From Farysia itapuensis (taxonomy: Eukaryota; Basidiomycota; Ustilaginomycetes; Ustilaginales; Ustilaginaceae): 64,000 bases of DNA. The notes under the pieces are model-generated. The model was not told the DNA's origin and did no database searches. It was given only the letters and a program-made list of their open reading frames with translations. The first letter of the stretch is position 1, and each line of letters begins with the position of its first letter. Where the stretch lies: contig JALBYC010000006.1 of the NCBI GenBank assembly GCA_023212645.1, forward strand, positions 186,001 to 250,000. Reading direction: 5' to 3'. Shown piece by piece: positions 20,987 to 30,362 of the stretch. Position numbers and translations under genes: made by a program.

Positions 20987-23900
20987 ATGCCGTCCTACAG
21001 CGACGAGTATCGCTCATCGCGGTCTTCGCGGTATGGCGATCCTTTGCCCTCTTCTTCCTACCGCGCGTACGACGATCGAGCGGCGTATGCAGAACCTCGT
21101 CGGAGGGCATCGCCAGATAGTTGGCGTCGGCCAGAGTCTGAAGTGTACGGCAGAGATGAGCGCAGATCTAGTCACCGCCCCTCTTCGTCCTCATCTACAT
21201 ACGCATACAACGACTCTCGCGAGTCACGGCGACATGCAGAGGAAGACGACCGTCGCTCGCGTCACTCTAACGACTATCATGACCAGCGACGCCGGCCCAC
21301 GTACGAAGATGAATACCGAACCAGACCCAGATCACCTCACCGACCTAGCCGAGACCACGCTGACAGAGATATAAATGGAACGTCGCGCGACAGAAAGCAC
21401 GAACCGGGGCGAGACGGAAGATACGACTCCGACCGAGAAAGGAGGTACGATAGTGACCGAGACAGAAGACACGACAGTGGCAGAGACAGAACGTACGACG
21501 AGAAAGACTGGCTCGGCGACCGCGAAAGGGATCGAAGGCATTCCAGAGACGTTGCTGTAGAAGAACGACGTGACCGTAGGTACAGTAGTGCAGCTCGCAG
21601 TCGGTCAAGGGAAAGAGGGTACGAACGCGAACATGGGCGTATGCGAGACAAAGACCGAGCTCCATCCTCAGCTCGAAGGTCCAGTAGAGAAAGTGACTCG
21701 GTCGATCTCGCCTCTGAGCCAGTACTGCTGAAGAGAAAGCCAACGTTAGATGCACTCGCTCGTAAACCAACAAATGACCTACCGTCAGACGATGACGACA
21801 GACTCGAGAAGATGATGAACGCATCCAAACACAGCAATGGAATTTCTAAGGCGAACGGTCATGTCGATATACCAGCCTCTCCAGAGACTGCGCGCTGGAA
21901 GAAACTCAATGGAGACGTTTCCAGCTCGCTCAAAGCACAGCCGCAATCGGTGGCGAATGGATACGGCAAGCAATTGGGCAGCTCTGGGCCGCAGACAAGT
22001 GCTCCTGTCGCCTCTGCTACTAGCACCGCCAAAACAACAGCATCGCAGCCCGCTCCGCTCTCCTTTGGTCGTGTGGAGCTGCCGCATGAGCTTCCCCTCG
22101 ATCTCCGACGAAAGAACAGCATGGTGCTTACCCCCTTCCAAGAAGGTGTCAAAGTCATTCTCAAAACTGCTCAAGAAAAGGGCGTCGTGGATGTCGTAAC
22201 CACGGAGCCTAGAGGTGGGAGCAAGAAGCTCAATCGGCTGTTCCGCACCACTCTGCACCCTGTACGATTCGTATGGGACAAGAATTCGGTCGGCAAGAAA
22301 CCACCACCACCGCCTCGAACAGTGGTACTGACCAACCTGTCGGCTCTGACCAAAGTTGGCATGCTGTTGAACCGCTTTCGTACATTTGGACGTGTCGAGT
22401 CGCACAAACTTGAGATGGATCCCAAGATAGGTCAGAGTCTTGGCATCTGCTCAGTCACCTTTGCACACGATTTTGACGAGCAAGGCAGAGTACTGAGCAA
22501 TGTAGCCAGCAACCTTGCTCCTCAGAATGGAGCCAAAGTCGCCAAGCAGGCATTCCAGGCCCTGGATGGTGCTATTATTGACCAAGTGAAGATCACTGCT
22601 CTGCTTGATCGGGAAGGCGAGGTCCTGAAAGAGCAGATCAAGGCAAAGCTAGCTGCCTCTAATGCCAAGCTCCGCCCGGCTCCTACGCCTGTTGCAAAAA
22701 CGCCAGCAAGTGACAACAAAGCATCTTCGCCAATACCTTCGCCAAGCGCTGCTGCACGTGGCTCCGGCACACCAGCATCGTCTTCCAAGTACAGCATGGC
22801 ACCACCGGATGTGCCCAGAAGCTCTCGTCCTTCGAGCTCACTATATTCGTCCACTCGGCCTGGTCGGTATGACAGCCCAAGCAATGCGGCTCGAGGCTCG
22901 CTCCGATATGATGAGCCTTGGCGCTCTGGCTCGCAGAGGGACCCTCGAGACGACGATAAGAGATTCTCGAGATCAGCTTACGATCGCAACATGTCGTCTC
23001 CACTTTCCGCGCGGCGAAGTGAGGATTATGATCGTCGTCGACCGTCTTATTCCGGTCTGCGCGATGAGGCCGAATCGACTCACCGCGACGGTAGTGACAG
23101 GCAAGACACGCGTGTCATTATGGACAAGTTGATGAAGCTCAAGCATCCTTATGTCTTCATCTCTCAGCCCAGGTCTTCCGACATTGAGACAAGCGACATT
23201 CGGGCGGCCATGTCGCAGGTGCAGCCTGCCTGGATAAGCCAAGGTGAATCTGGTTGGTATGTGGCTTTTGACGATCGGAACGGCGCACACGGTTGCAAAA
23301 TTGTCACCGAGACCCTAACCGTGCGAGGCTACCGACTTTCCGTTGAGGTGCGCACCCCCAATGAAGCAGAAGCACTTCGCGAGACTGGCGCAAAGACAAT
23401 GGCTGCTCCCGTCACGTTAGCTGGCAAATATGCCACAAAGTCTGAACGCAGCAATTACGACACCGGCATCGTCTCTGTTTCCAAGGACGAGCTACAGAAA
23501 GCTAATTGGACCGAAGCGGAGCTACAAGATGCTGTGTTCCGCATGATACAGAAAGATCTCGCTGAAGTGTTCATTCGCGATGTCAAGAGCCGAATTGTCA
23601 GCCCTCACATTACTCAGTATCTCAAGCCTGCAAACGAAGGTGGTCGCATTTTGGCGAAAGCGAGTGTCAAGAAGGTATCCACAGGGTTACCAGCCGACGC
23701 TACGGCAAGCGTTCGCTCCTTTGACGCAAAAGCTTCTCTTCCGTCGTTCCGTAAACTTGTAAGCGCCAAACCAGCCTCCCTCTCGGACAGCGCAACTGTT
23801 GGCAAAGCCATCTCAAAGGCATCCAAATCCAAGCTTGGCTCTAAGCTTCTGGATGATGGCGATGACAACAGCAGAAGGTCAAACAGCGCAAAGAGGTCCA

Positions 23901-25006
23901 GCAAGCTGCGAAAAGAGGCGTTACGGTTGGACTGGACAGACGATGAGTCCGAGGTGGATGCGCAATCATCTGATCACGAATTCGACTCGAGATCAGTGTC
24001 TGCCTCTGTGGAACCGCCTTCTACTGACGGCACTTCCATTCACGATACGGATGAATTGGCGATTGACAAAACAAAAAAGGCGAAGGTCATCCCGAAAAAG
24101 GGAGTCAAGAAGACCAAACCTGCTCCGTCGACTAAGAAGCCAAAGGCGCCGCCGAAGGTCCAGCCCGTTCCTAAGATTGACCCATTCGGAGCTGGGGTCG
24201 CGGAAGATGCAGAAGATTTGTTCTATCTCAAGCTCGCATTGCAGCGTCTTCAACTCGGAGAGCCTATCACCGAAGATCTATGGGCCGATGAGGAACTGGA
24301 ACGACAATTGCTGGAAGAAAGCACCGAGGGACCTGCAAGGCATCAGACCGATTCAGCACGAACCGAAGGATACTATGTCATTCCCGCCGCGCAAAAGGCG
24401 ATCCACCTACCTGATCGAAACAAGGCTACCGAGAAAGAGGAAGAGGCGCATGTGCTTCAATCTGCACGTAACAATCGCGCCGACTCACGTCGGCTGGTGC
24501 TTGGCTTCGAACAGCACAAACGTGAGACGGCGACCGACACCGACATGTTCAAATTCAACCAGCTGCGTACACGTAAGAAGCAGCTCAAGTTTGCCAAGTC
24601 GCCGATCCACGACTGGGGGTTGTACGCTATGGAGCTGATCCCAGCGGGTGACATGGTGATTGAGTACGTTGGCGAGATGGTTCGTCAACAAGTGGCTGAC
24701 GAGCGGGAAAAGCAGTACGAACGACAGGGCAACTTTTCCACCTACCTCTTCCGCGTGGACGACGACTTGGTTGTGGACGCCACGCACAAGGGTAACATTG
24801 CCCGACTGATGAACCACTGCTGCACGCCCAACTGCAACGCCAAAATCCTCACGCTCAATGGCGAAAAGCGCATCGTGCTGTTTGCCAAAGACCCAATCCG
24901 TGCTGGTGAAGAGCTGACGTACGATTACAAATTCCAGTCCTCTGGCGACGATGAGGATGCTATCGCCTGTCTCTGTGGATCTAGTGGCTGCCGTCGCTTC
25001 CTGTAA
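20987..25006 (+). CDS. SET1: Histone H3 lysine-4 methyltransferase SET1
   Basis: Intronless, 1339 residues from the ATG at 20987. Residues 1-250 are Arg/Asp/Ser-rich with an imperfect 8-residue repeat (RYDSDRER, RYDSDRDR, RHDSGRDR; nt about 21415-21495). An RRM-like domain (TVVLTNLSALTKVGMLLNRF) spans about 440-555 and a second RNA-binding SET-associated region about 708-790. Next come the n-SET region (from about 1064, with FYLKLALQRLQLGEPI) and the SET domain (about 1200-1336): IHDWGLYAMELIPAGDMVIEYVGE, RLMNHCCTPNCNAKI (AdoMet-binding NH) and LTYDYKF, finishing in the post-SET CLCGSSGCRRFL. SET1 is the catalytic subunit of COMPASS. It converges on CLF1 with only 60 bp between stop codons. 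Confidence 0.95.
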   Translation: MPSYSDEYRSSRSSRYGDPLPSSSYRAYDDRAAYAEPRRRASPDSWRRPESEVYGRDERRSSHRPSSSSSTYAYNDSRESRRHAEEDDRRSRHSNDYHDQRRRPTYEDEYRTRPRSPHRPSRDHADRDINGTSRDRKHEPGRDGRYDSDRERRYDSDRDRRHDSGRDRTYDEKDWLGDRERDRRHSRDVAVEERRDRRYSSAARSRSRERGYEREHGRMRDKDRAPSSARRSSRESDSVDLASEPVLLKRKPTLDALARKPTNDLPSDDDDRLEKMMNASKHSNGISKANGHVDIPASPETARWKKLNGDVSSSLKAQPQSVANGYGKQLGSSGPQTSAPVASATSTAKTTASQPAPLSFGRVELPHELPLDLRRKNSMVLTPFQEGVKVILKTAQEKGVVDVVTTEPRGGSKKLNRLFRTTLHPVRFVWDKNSVGKKPPPPPRTVVLTNLSALTKVGMLLNRFRTFGRVESHKLEMDPKIGQSLGICSVTFAHDFDEQGRVLSNVASNLAPQNGAKVAKQAFQALDGAIIDQVKITALLDREGEVLKEQIKAKLAASNAKLRPAPTPVAKTPASDNKASSPIPSPSAAARGSGTPASSSKYSMAPPDVPRSSRPSSSLYSSTRPGRYDSPSNAARGSLRYDEPWRSGSQRDPRDDDKRFSRSAYDRNMSSPLSARRSEDYDRRRPSYSGLRDEAESTHRDGSDRQDTRVIMDKLMKLKHPYVFISQPRSSDIETSDIRAAMSQVQPAWISQGESGWYVAFDDRNGAHGCKIVTETLTVRGYRLSVEVRTPNEAEALRETGAKTMAAPVTLAGKYATKSERSNYDTGIVSVSKDELQKANWTEAELQDAVFRMIQKDLAEVFIRDVKSRIVSPHITQYLKPANEGGRILAKASVKKVSTGLPADATASVRSFDAKASLPSFRKLVSAKPASLSDSATVGKAISKASKSKLGSKLLDDGDDNSRRSNSAKRSSKLRKEALRLDWTDDESEVDAQSSDHEFDSRSVSASVEPPSTDGTSIHDTDELAIDKTKKAKVIPKKGVKKTKPAPSTKKPKAPPKVQPVPKIDPFGAGVAEDAEDLFYLKLALQRLQLGEPITEDLWADEELERQLLEESTEGPARHQTDSARTEGYYVIPAAQKAIHLPDRNKATEKEEEAHVLQSARNNRADSRRLVLGFEQHKRETATDTDMFKFNQLRTRKKQLKFAKSPIHDWGLYAMELIPAGDMVIEYVGEMVRQQVADEREKQYERQGNFSTYLFRVDDDLVVDATHKGNIARLMNHCCTPNCNAKILTLNGEKRIVLFAKDPIRAGEELTYDYKFQSSGDDEDAIACLCGSSGCRRFL

Positions 25007-25066
25007 AACCCCACTCGCTCGATTTAGCTCAAGAATGTATGTATTGAAAAGCTGTTGTGTTGTAAT

Positions 25067-27337
25067 TCACTCTTCCGCCTCGCTACTACCGGCTGCATCA
25101 TCCGGAGGGGGAGAGACGGGAGATTCGGCTGTGTCGGCTGCTGGTGGTTGCTCTTGCTGTTGTTTGGCAGCTTGCGCAGCACGCCAGGCATGCGCCATCT
25201 GTAACAACTTGAATGCGCTCTTGCCCTTCTCCTCGTCGTCGGGGAACAACATATCGTAGTACTCCTCCATGTCGCCAGATCCGTCGGTTGCTTCGCGTCG
25301 CTTCTTGACCACACGTGGCATCTTGCTTTCCACATCCTGTAGCGTTGCGGGAGTTCCATGCTCGGACTCGAACGTCTTCCACGCTTCCAGCAGTAGCACG
25401 CGCTCGTCTTTGAGAGCGCGGGTTTTGAGGTCGTCGTAAGCGCGGCTGAAGATCGCGCGTGTTTGGACAGCCATGGCTTCTCGGCGCTGTTGTCGTGACA
25501 ATTGTTCTTCAGCAGTGAGTTGTTTTGAGCTCGTCGGCTCGACCTCCTCATCCTCTTCGTCCCCGTCCTCGTCCTCGTCCTCTTCCAGAGCAATCGCCTG
25601 TCCAATTTTAGAAAGCGCATACGAGATCCACACTTTGACGTGTCCGCTCTTCTCCAACAGTCGCTCGTACAGCGAAGTGACATTCGTCCACTCGCGCTCG
25701 TCGAACTCAAAGTCGATGTAGGCTTTCCAGACAATCTCGGGCATGTCCAGTCCTCCACCGCCGTGCTCGGCGTTGCCAGCTTGACCGACCCCGAGCTCGA
25801 ACAGCGCTCGGGCTCGATCCACGTCAAACAGATTGCGCTCCAGTTCGGCGAATTGAACCCACGTTCGCGAGTTGGTTGGGTCCCATTCGAGGAACTTTTC
25901 GTACACTTTGCGTGCTCGATCAAACTCTTTGAGCTGCAGCTCGAGCGCGATATACGAGGCGAACAGCTTCGGTTTGGGACACAAGCCAATACTTGTGCCA
26001 AAAGTCTTTCGAGCAGTGGGCAAGTTCATTCTGCGCACCTCGAAGCGTGCATACTGCACCCACAGCTTTGCAAAGGTAAAAGCCCTGTGCGGTACGACTG
26101 CAAGCGCGGCTTTGTACACCTCGCGCGCCCTCGAGTAGTCTTTGGCGTCAATCTCTTCAAACAGAGCATAGCGCAGCCAGAGAAAGATGTAGCGGCGCCA
26201 AGCACGTTTCTCCGAGACTTGCGGCACTTGGGCAATGGCACGCTCGTACACTTCGCGAACCCGCTTCATTGCCTGCTCTTCCTGATCACCCGAGGCCCCT
26301 GATTCGAGTAAAGTCCGGAAGGCGTCCTCCTCAAGCCTCGTATAGTCAAACCACGTGTCATAATCGCCGCTTGCGGTATTGGACGTGGCGAGTTCCTCCT
26401 CGTACTGTATCCTTCGCTTGCCAATCACAGTATCTTCGACACTGCTCATGGTGCCGAATTGCTTTTCGAATCGTGTGTAGCTGGCGTAGACACCTTCGGA
26501 TTTGGCTCTTGGCAGTCGTTCCAGCGCATACTTGTAGATGACTCTGGCTCTTTCGTACTCTTTCAGTCGCGTCTCCATCTTGGCAAAAGCGGTAAAGACG
26601 GTCTGGGCCTTTTCCATTGCCTCTTCATCCTCGCCGATGTAGTCTAGCGCCATTTGGAAAACCATGCGTGCTTTTTCGAGGTTGCCTCGATCTTCTTCGA
26701 ATTTGGCCCAGCGGATCCACTGTTTGGGTGTGGGGTGACAGGTGACTGCGCGTTCCCACACTTCACTGGCGCGGTCCAGCTCGTTGTATCGGATCTCGAG
26801 GTTGATGTAGGCTGCCCATGCTTTCTCTTCTGGTTCCCACGCCATCCATCGCTCGAAAACCTGCCGGGTCCCTGCAACGTTGCCAAGCAGCTCTTCCAAA
26901 TGGACGTACTTGTACCACAGCTGGTCTATACGCGGCATCACGCTGACCGCTCGGTCATACAGGTTTCGCGCATGCTGAACGTTGCGCATCTTGAGCTCTT
27001 GTTCGGTATACCTCAGCCACAGGGGAAGGTGATGTGGATCCACATCCAATGCTCGCTCGTAGACAGACCTGCAGCGGTCCATCTCGCCCTGACTTGCTTC
27101 CCAAGTGGCATACTTGATCCACATGCCAAGGTTGATGCGCATCCGTCGAATGCGGTCTTCGAATTCTTTGCGTTTGCGACCACGGTACTCTTCCAGTTCC
27201 TCATAGTCCTCGACGCGCTGTGTTGGTGCTTTGAGCGGTGCTTCTTGGTTCTCCTGTGCTTCGCGCAGCAGCTGCTCCGCCGAGATCTGGATCGGCGCGG
27301 GTGCCCGGTTCTTAATCCGGGGGGCGGAGGTCGACAT
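25067..27337 (-). CDS. CLF1: Crooked-neck-like pre-mRNA splicing factor CLF1 (SYF3)
   Basis: Intronless, 756 residues, ATG at 27337. After [14 protein letters not shown] the protein is a chain of HAT (half-TPR) repeats with the family pattern of W-x-x-Y/A-E...A-R-x-[VI]-[YF]-E-R-A, for example [30 protein letters not shown] units running to about residue 660. An acidic stretch ([15 protein letters not shown]) interrupts the last repeats near residue 580, and the tail is Gln/Glu/Pro-rich. CLF1 is a scaffold of the NineTeen complex that helps tri-snRNP join the spliceosome. Length is slightly above the usual 680-700. Confidence 0.93.
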   Translation of the reverse strand: MSTSAPRIKNRAPAPIQISAEQLLREAQENQEAPLKAPTQRVEDYEELEEYRGRKRKEFEDRIRRMRINLGMWIKYATWEASQGEMDRCRSVYERALDVDPHHLPLWLRYTEQELKMRNVQHARNLYDRAVSVMPRIDQLWYKYVHLEELLGNVAGTRQVFERWMAWEPEEKAWAAYINLEIRYNELDRASEVWERAVTCHPTPKQWIRWAKFEEDRGNLEKARMVFQMALDYIGEDEEAMEKAQTVFTAFAKMETRLKEYERARVIYKYALERLPRAKSEGVYASYTRFEKQFGTMSSVEDTVIGKRRIQYEEELATSNTASGDYDTWFDYTRLEEDAFRTLLESGASGDQEEQAMKRVREVYERAIAQVPQVSEKRAWRRYIFLWLRYALFEEIDAKDYSRAREVYKAALAVVPHRAFTFAKLWVQYARFEVRRMNLPTARKTFGTSIGLCPKPKLFASYIALELQLKEFDRARKVYEKFLEWDPTNSRTWVQFAELERNLFDVDRARALFELGVGQAGNAEHGGGGLDMPEIVWKAYIDFEFDEREWTNVTSLYERLLEKSGHVKVWISYALSKIGQAIALEEDEDEDGDEEDEEVEPTSSKQLTAEEQLSRQQRREAMAVQTRAIFSRAYDDLKTRALKDERVLLLEAWKTFESEHGTPATLQDVESKMPRVVKKRREATDGSGDMEEYYDMLFPDDEEKGKSAFKLLQMAHAWRAAQAAKQQQEQPPAADTAESPVSPPPDDAAGSSEAEE

Positions 27338-27666
27338 ATTGCCGATCTTAACGCTTTACTTAGCGCAGTACTGGACAGGAACAAGGACACGTACGGAACT
27401 CCCCTCTTCTGCTCCTTCCGTCGCGTCGCTGGGTATATGAAGTTGAGCAGAGGGAAAGACAGTTATGGGTTGGCGCACGTAGTGAGGTGGTGGAAGAACG
27501 TCAAAATCTACAATTTCTAGAAATTCGGAACTCGGACAACCGAATCACCACAACGCCCCAGCCTAAAAACGACTTCTTGAGCCAGCTCAGAAGACCTCAG
27601 TGCAATCGCAATGTAGTAGCAGCAGTAGCAGAGGAAGCTGTATATTGGGTCTATGCGAGTGATAGA
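27338..27666. other. Intergenic: CLF1 promoter and pyridoxal kinase 3' flank
   Basis: 329 bp between two minus-strand genes. CGATCTTA occurs at 27343-27350, just before the CLF1 ATG. No gene seen. Confidence 0.5.
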
Positions 27667-28794
27667 TTATGCAGAGTATTGGATCCATCTTGCGTGGTGT
27701 TGAATGACGGGATGTTCTATCTCGGTCTTGCTTTGTACGATCCGCAGTTCGCGCTTGCGCATAGTCTCGACCCGTTGCTCGGCCTCGTCCATCTGCTGAC
27801 CCTTGGCTGATTGCGCCAGAGCTGAGTCGAGTTGGTCGATAATTATGCCGGTGTTTTTGAGAATTCCTTGCAAGCTGGCGATTGCCAGTTCGCTTGCCCT
27901 TGCAATAGGTGACAGCGGCACGGAGGTAGATGTGCCATTGGTGGGTGTGGAGTGCGCTTCGGGTTGGAAGCGGCCAAGCGTCAGGGCTGCAAACATATCG
28001 CCAACGCCGGAAAAGTAGCCTTGGACCTCTGGAAACTCGATCATCCAGATTTGGAGGTCCTGTGTAGAAAGAGATGGCGGCATTCGCTCCCCCTCTTTAT
28101 CGGTGGTGATGGGGCAGCTCGAGCCGACTTGGAGCAACATGGGGACGGTATTTTCTTGCAGTTTTGCTTGAGCACCTATCGATTCCAGATCTTTGTGCGG
28201 TAGCTCGACCGATGTGATGATGACGTGGGGTACTCTGTGGCGTGCGTGTAGTGTGTGGATGACGTTCTGGAGCGAGGCAAGGTCGGTAATCTCGATACCG
28301 GTCAGGGCCTGTGCTTCAAACTGATTGGGGGTGATAATGGTGCTGTAGGGCAGTAGCTGTTGGTACATGGGCAGAACTTCTGGCGCTACATACATGCCCC
28401 TGCCCATATCCCCCATAACGGGGTCCAAAAGATATATCAGATCTCCCTCTGGCTTGCCGTCGTCGGCATGGCGGAGACGAAGCTTCCTGACCAGATCGAG
28501 CACGGTTCCGACAACTGCCGCGGACGGCATGTACCCCGTCAACATGCGCGAATACCGCAACAGCCCATTCTTCTCCAGACCGGAAAACAGATCTTGCAAA
28601 TGGTCCGCGTCGAATCGGACCCCTCCCCAACGTCCATATCCCGTATGGTTGCTAAACTGAACCGTATTGGCTACATCCACATCCCATCCAAGCAGCTGGA
28701 GCGGGAATGTTGCAGACCGGTTCCCAACGTAGCCTGACACGACGTGTGACTGCACACTAAGCAGGCGATTTGGATCTGGACGATTAGCCGCCAT
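27667..28794 (-). CDS. BUD16: Pyridoxal kinase (BUD16 type)
   Basis: 375 residues from MAANRPDP at 28794. The frame stays open to another ATG at 28947, but that one overlaps the start of the divergent gene and the extra 51 residues have no family counterpart. Ribokinase-fold signatures: LSVQSHVVSGYVGNRSATFPLQ at the N-terminus (ATP/pyridoxal pocket), QFSNHTGYGRWGG, YLLDPVMGDMGRGMY, ITPNQFEAQALTG, and SGVGDMFAALTLG with the catalytic Asp. The enzyme makes pyridoxal 5'-phosphate in the salvage pathway, the cofactor needed by the aminotransferase at 9.1 kb and many others; there is no sign of co-regulation. Confidence 0.92.
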   Translation of the reverse strand: MAANRPDPNRLLSVQSHVVSGYVGNRSATFPLQLLGWDVDVANTVQFSNHTGYGRWGGVRFDADHLQDLFSGLEKNGLLRYSRMLTGYMPSAAVVGTVLDLVRKLRLRHADDGKPEGDLIYLLDPVMGDMGRGMYVAPEVLPMYQQLLPYSTIITPNQFEAQALTGIEITDLASLQNVIHTLHARHRVPHVIITSVELPHKDLESIGAQAKLQENTVPMLLQVGSSCPITTDKEGERMPPSLSTQDLQIWMIEFPEVQGYFSGVGDMFAALTLGRFQPEAHSTPTNGTSTSVPLSPIARASELAIASLQGILKNTGIIIDQLDSALAQSAKGQQMDEAEQRVETMRKRELRIVQSKTEIEHPVIQHHARWIQYSA

Positions 28795-28945
28795 CTTCCC
28801 GTTGGCATGCGAGGTGAGAGCAAGGAGGGCGGGAAAATCTGGGGCCAAAGTTTTCGGTTTCGTTGTTTGACAGATTTTTATCGTCGTTTTCCGGATTCCG
28901 ATTTGGCCATACTTGACTTGTCCCACCAGGTGACTCGACAGCACC

Positions 28946-30280
28946 ATGGATCAGCAGGCTTTTCGCCAGCTTGTTGCGTCGAATGTGGGGTCATCAAGCT
29001 CCTCGTCAGCTCGTAGCTCTACAACAGCGCATAGCCGCAAGAGAAACCCGACCCTTGTCGCTGCAAGTCCTGCATCCGAGCTGAAACCGCGGAAAGTAGC
29101 ATCGTCATCCACTTATATCGACCGAGCTGCCGCTCGCAGGTTGGCAGGGTCGGACCACGAGCGCCTCAACGCGGGAACGAGGCAGCCCGACAATACCGAT
29201 ACGTCGGTTCCCGTCAAGGGTCTTGACTTGTCCCTCCTGGCTGAAAAGAAAGCTAAGCTCGTACAGGGAGTCGCTGGAAGTGGGCCAGACAATGACGAAG
29301 CGGAATTGGAACGTGCATACGAACAATCCCACCACACTCACAGCAGCACAATCATAGAGCCTGAAACGGCTGAGAAAGACAGACTGGGCGCAAATCACGG
29401 TATCGCGGGCTCGAAACGGTCCAGAGATGAGATTATTGAGGCGCTCGAGCGTCGCAAACGAAAGTCAAACGCGACATCATCGACGAGCCATACCACCAAT
29501 TCTGGACTGGGGAAAGGCTTTAAGCCGATCGGCGCCACTCCCGCTGTTGTCGACGAAAACGAGGCCGAATACAAATGGGTGAATGGGAAACGGATGCGCA
29601 GGAAGAAGAAGACTCGGCCTCTGTCTGAACCTGCCGACATTTCAGCTATAAAGCCTGTTGCACCGATGAAGTCTTCAGCAGAACCGTCGAAGAACAGATC
29701 TCAACTTAAGCAAACGCCTCAGACATCTGATGGTCCGAAGACGAGGCTGGTTGCAGACCGGCGAGAGTCCGCATTGCCTACTCGCACAGTTTCTCCCATC
29801 ATTGCGCCTAAATCTCTTCTCGAAGACGACGAAGATGAGGACCAAGATGAAGACATTTTTGCGGGCGTTGGCGGATGGACCGGCCTCCCCGAGGAAGATG
29901 CCGACGAAGACGATATCAAACCCCAGCCGAGCGATTCGGCGGCAGACACATCAGAGGAAGTCTCCGAACCTCTCGGGTCGTTTCCGAATTCGTCACCCCA
30001 AACGCATATGGCCGCCGTGACTTCAACCGCAACACAATCACAGCCACCAACGCCACCCGCCCCTACCGCAAGGGAAAGTTCGCCCCCTGAGATACGCACG
30101 AAGCAGCAAGAATCAATCAAGCTGCCCTCCGAAGCAGCGCCCCCTTCTCACCAGGAGACAAAAGTCAGTCAGACCTCCGAACAGCCGCCTGAGAAAGCAC
30201 GCCGTTCAAAGTGGCAAGATAGCGATGACGAGGGCCAGCACGCCAAGAAGCGAAAGAAAAAGAAAGCTTCCCTCAACTAA
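28946..30280 (+). CDS. RED/IK-like protein (RED N-terminal region)
   Basis: Intronless, 444 residues, ATG in a CCATGG context. The N-terminus carries FRQLVASNVGS, then YIDRAAARRLAG and VKGLDLSLLAEKKAKLV, matching the order in RED/IK proteins (YRDRAAERR ... LVKGLDFALL), spliceosomal B-complex proteins partnered by SMU1. A GKGFKPIG motif and VNGKRMRRKKK appear in the middle. The rest is disordered, acidic in places (EDDEDEDQDED) with a basic Lys-rich C-terminus that could be a nuclear signal. The Arg-Glu/Arg-Asp repeats and RED C-terminal domain of the animal protein are absent, so this is a shortened fungal version. Divergent from pyridoxal kinase, 151 bp between starts. Confidence 0.65.
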   Translation: MDQQAFRQLVASNVGSSSSSSARSSTTAHSRKRNPTLVAASPASELKPRKVASSSTYIDRAAARRLAGSDHERLNAGTRQPDNTDTSVPVKGLDLSLLAEKKAKLVQGVAGSGPDNDEAELERAYEQSHHTHSSTIIEPETAEKDRLGANHGIAGSKRSRDEIIEALERRKRKSNATSSTSHTTNSGLGKGFKPIGATPAVVDENEAEYKWVNGKRMRRKKKTRPLSEPADISAIKPVAPMKSSAEPSKNRSQLKQTPQTSDGPKTRLVADRRESALPTRTVSPIIAPKSLLEDDEDEDQDEDIFAGVGGWTGLPEEDADEDDIKPQPSDSAADTSEEVSEPLGSFPNSSPQTHMAAVTSTATQSQPPTPPAPTARESSPPEIRTKQQESIKLPSEAAPPSHQETKVSQTSEQPPEKARRSKWQDSDDEGQHAKKRKKKKASLN

Positions 30281-30362
30281 CCCTCAGCATGTTCGTGGTA
30301 CTTACGCAAAGGGTATAGAACTGTAATTGCTAGCTTTGTATGATGGGTATGTGAGATGAGAT

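Noticed and set aside
21337..21837. Long minus-strand frames opposite the SET1 repeat region
   Set aside because: They are mirror products of the Arg/Asp/Ser codon repeats in SET1 and have no independent features.
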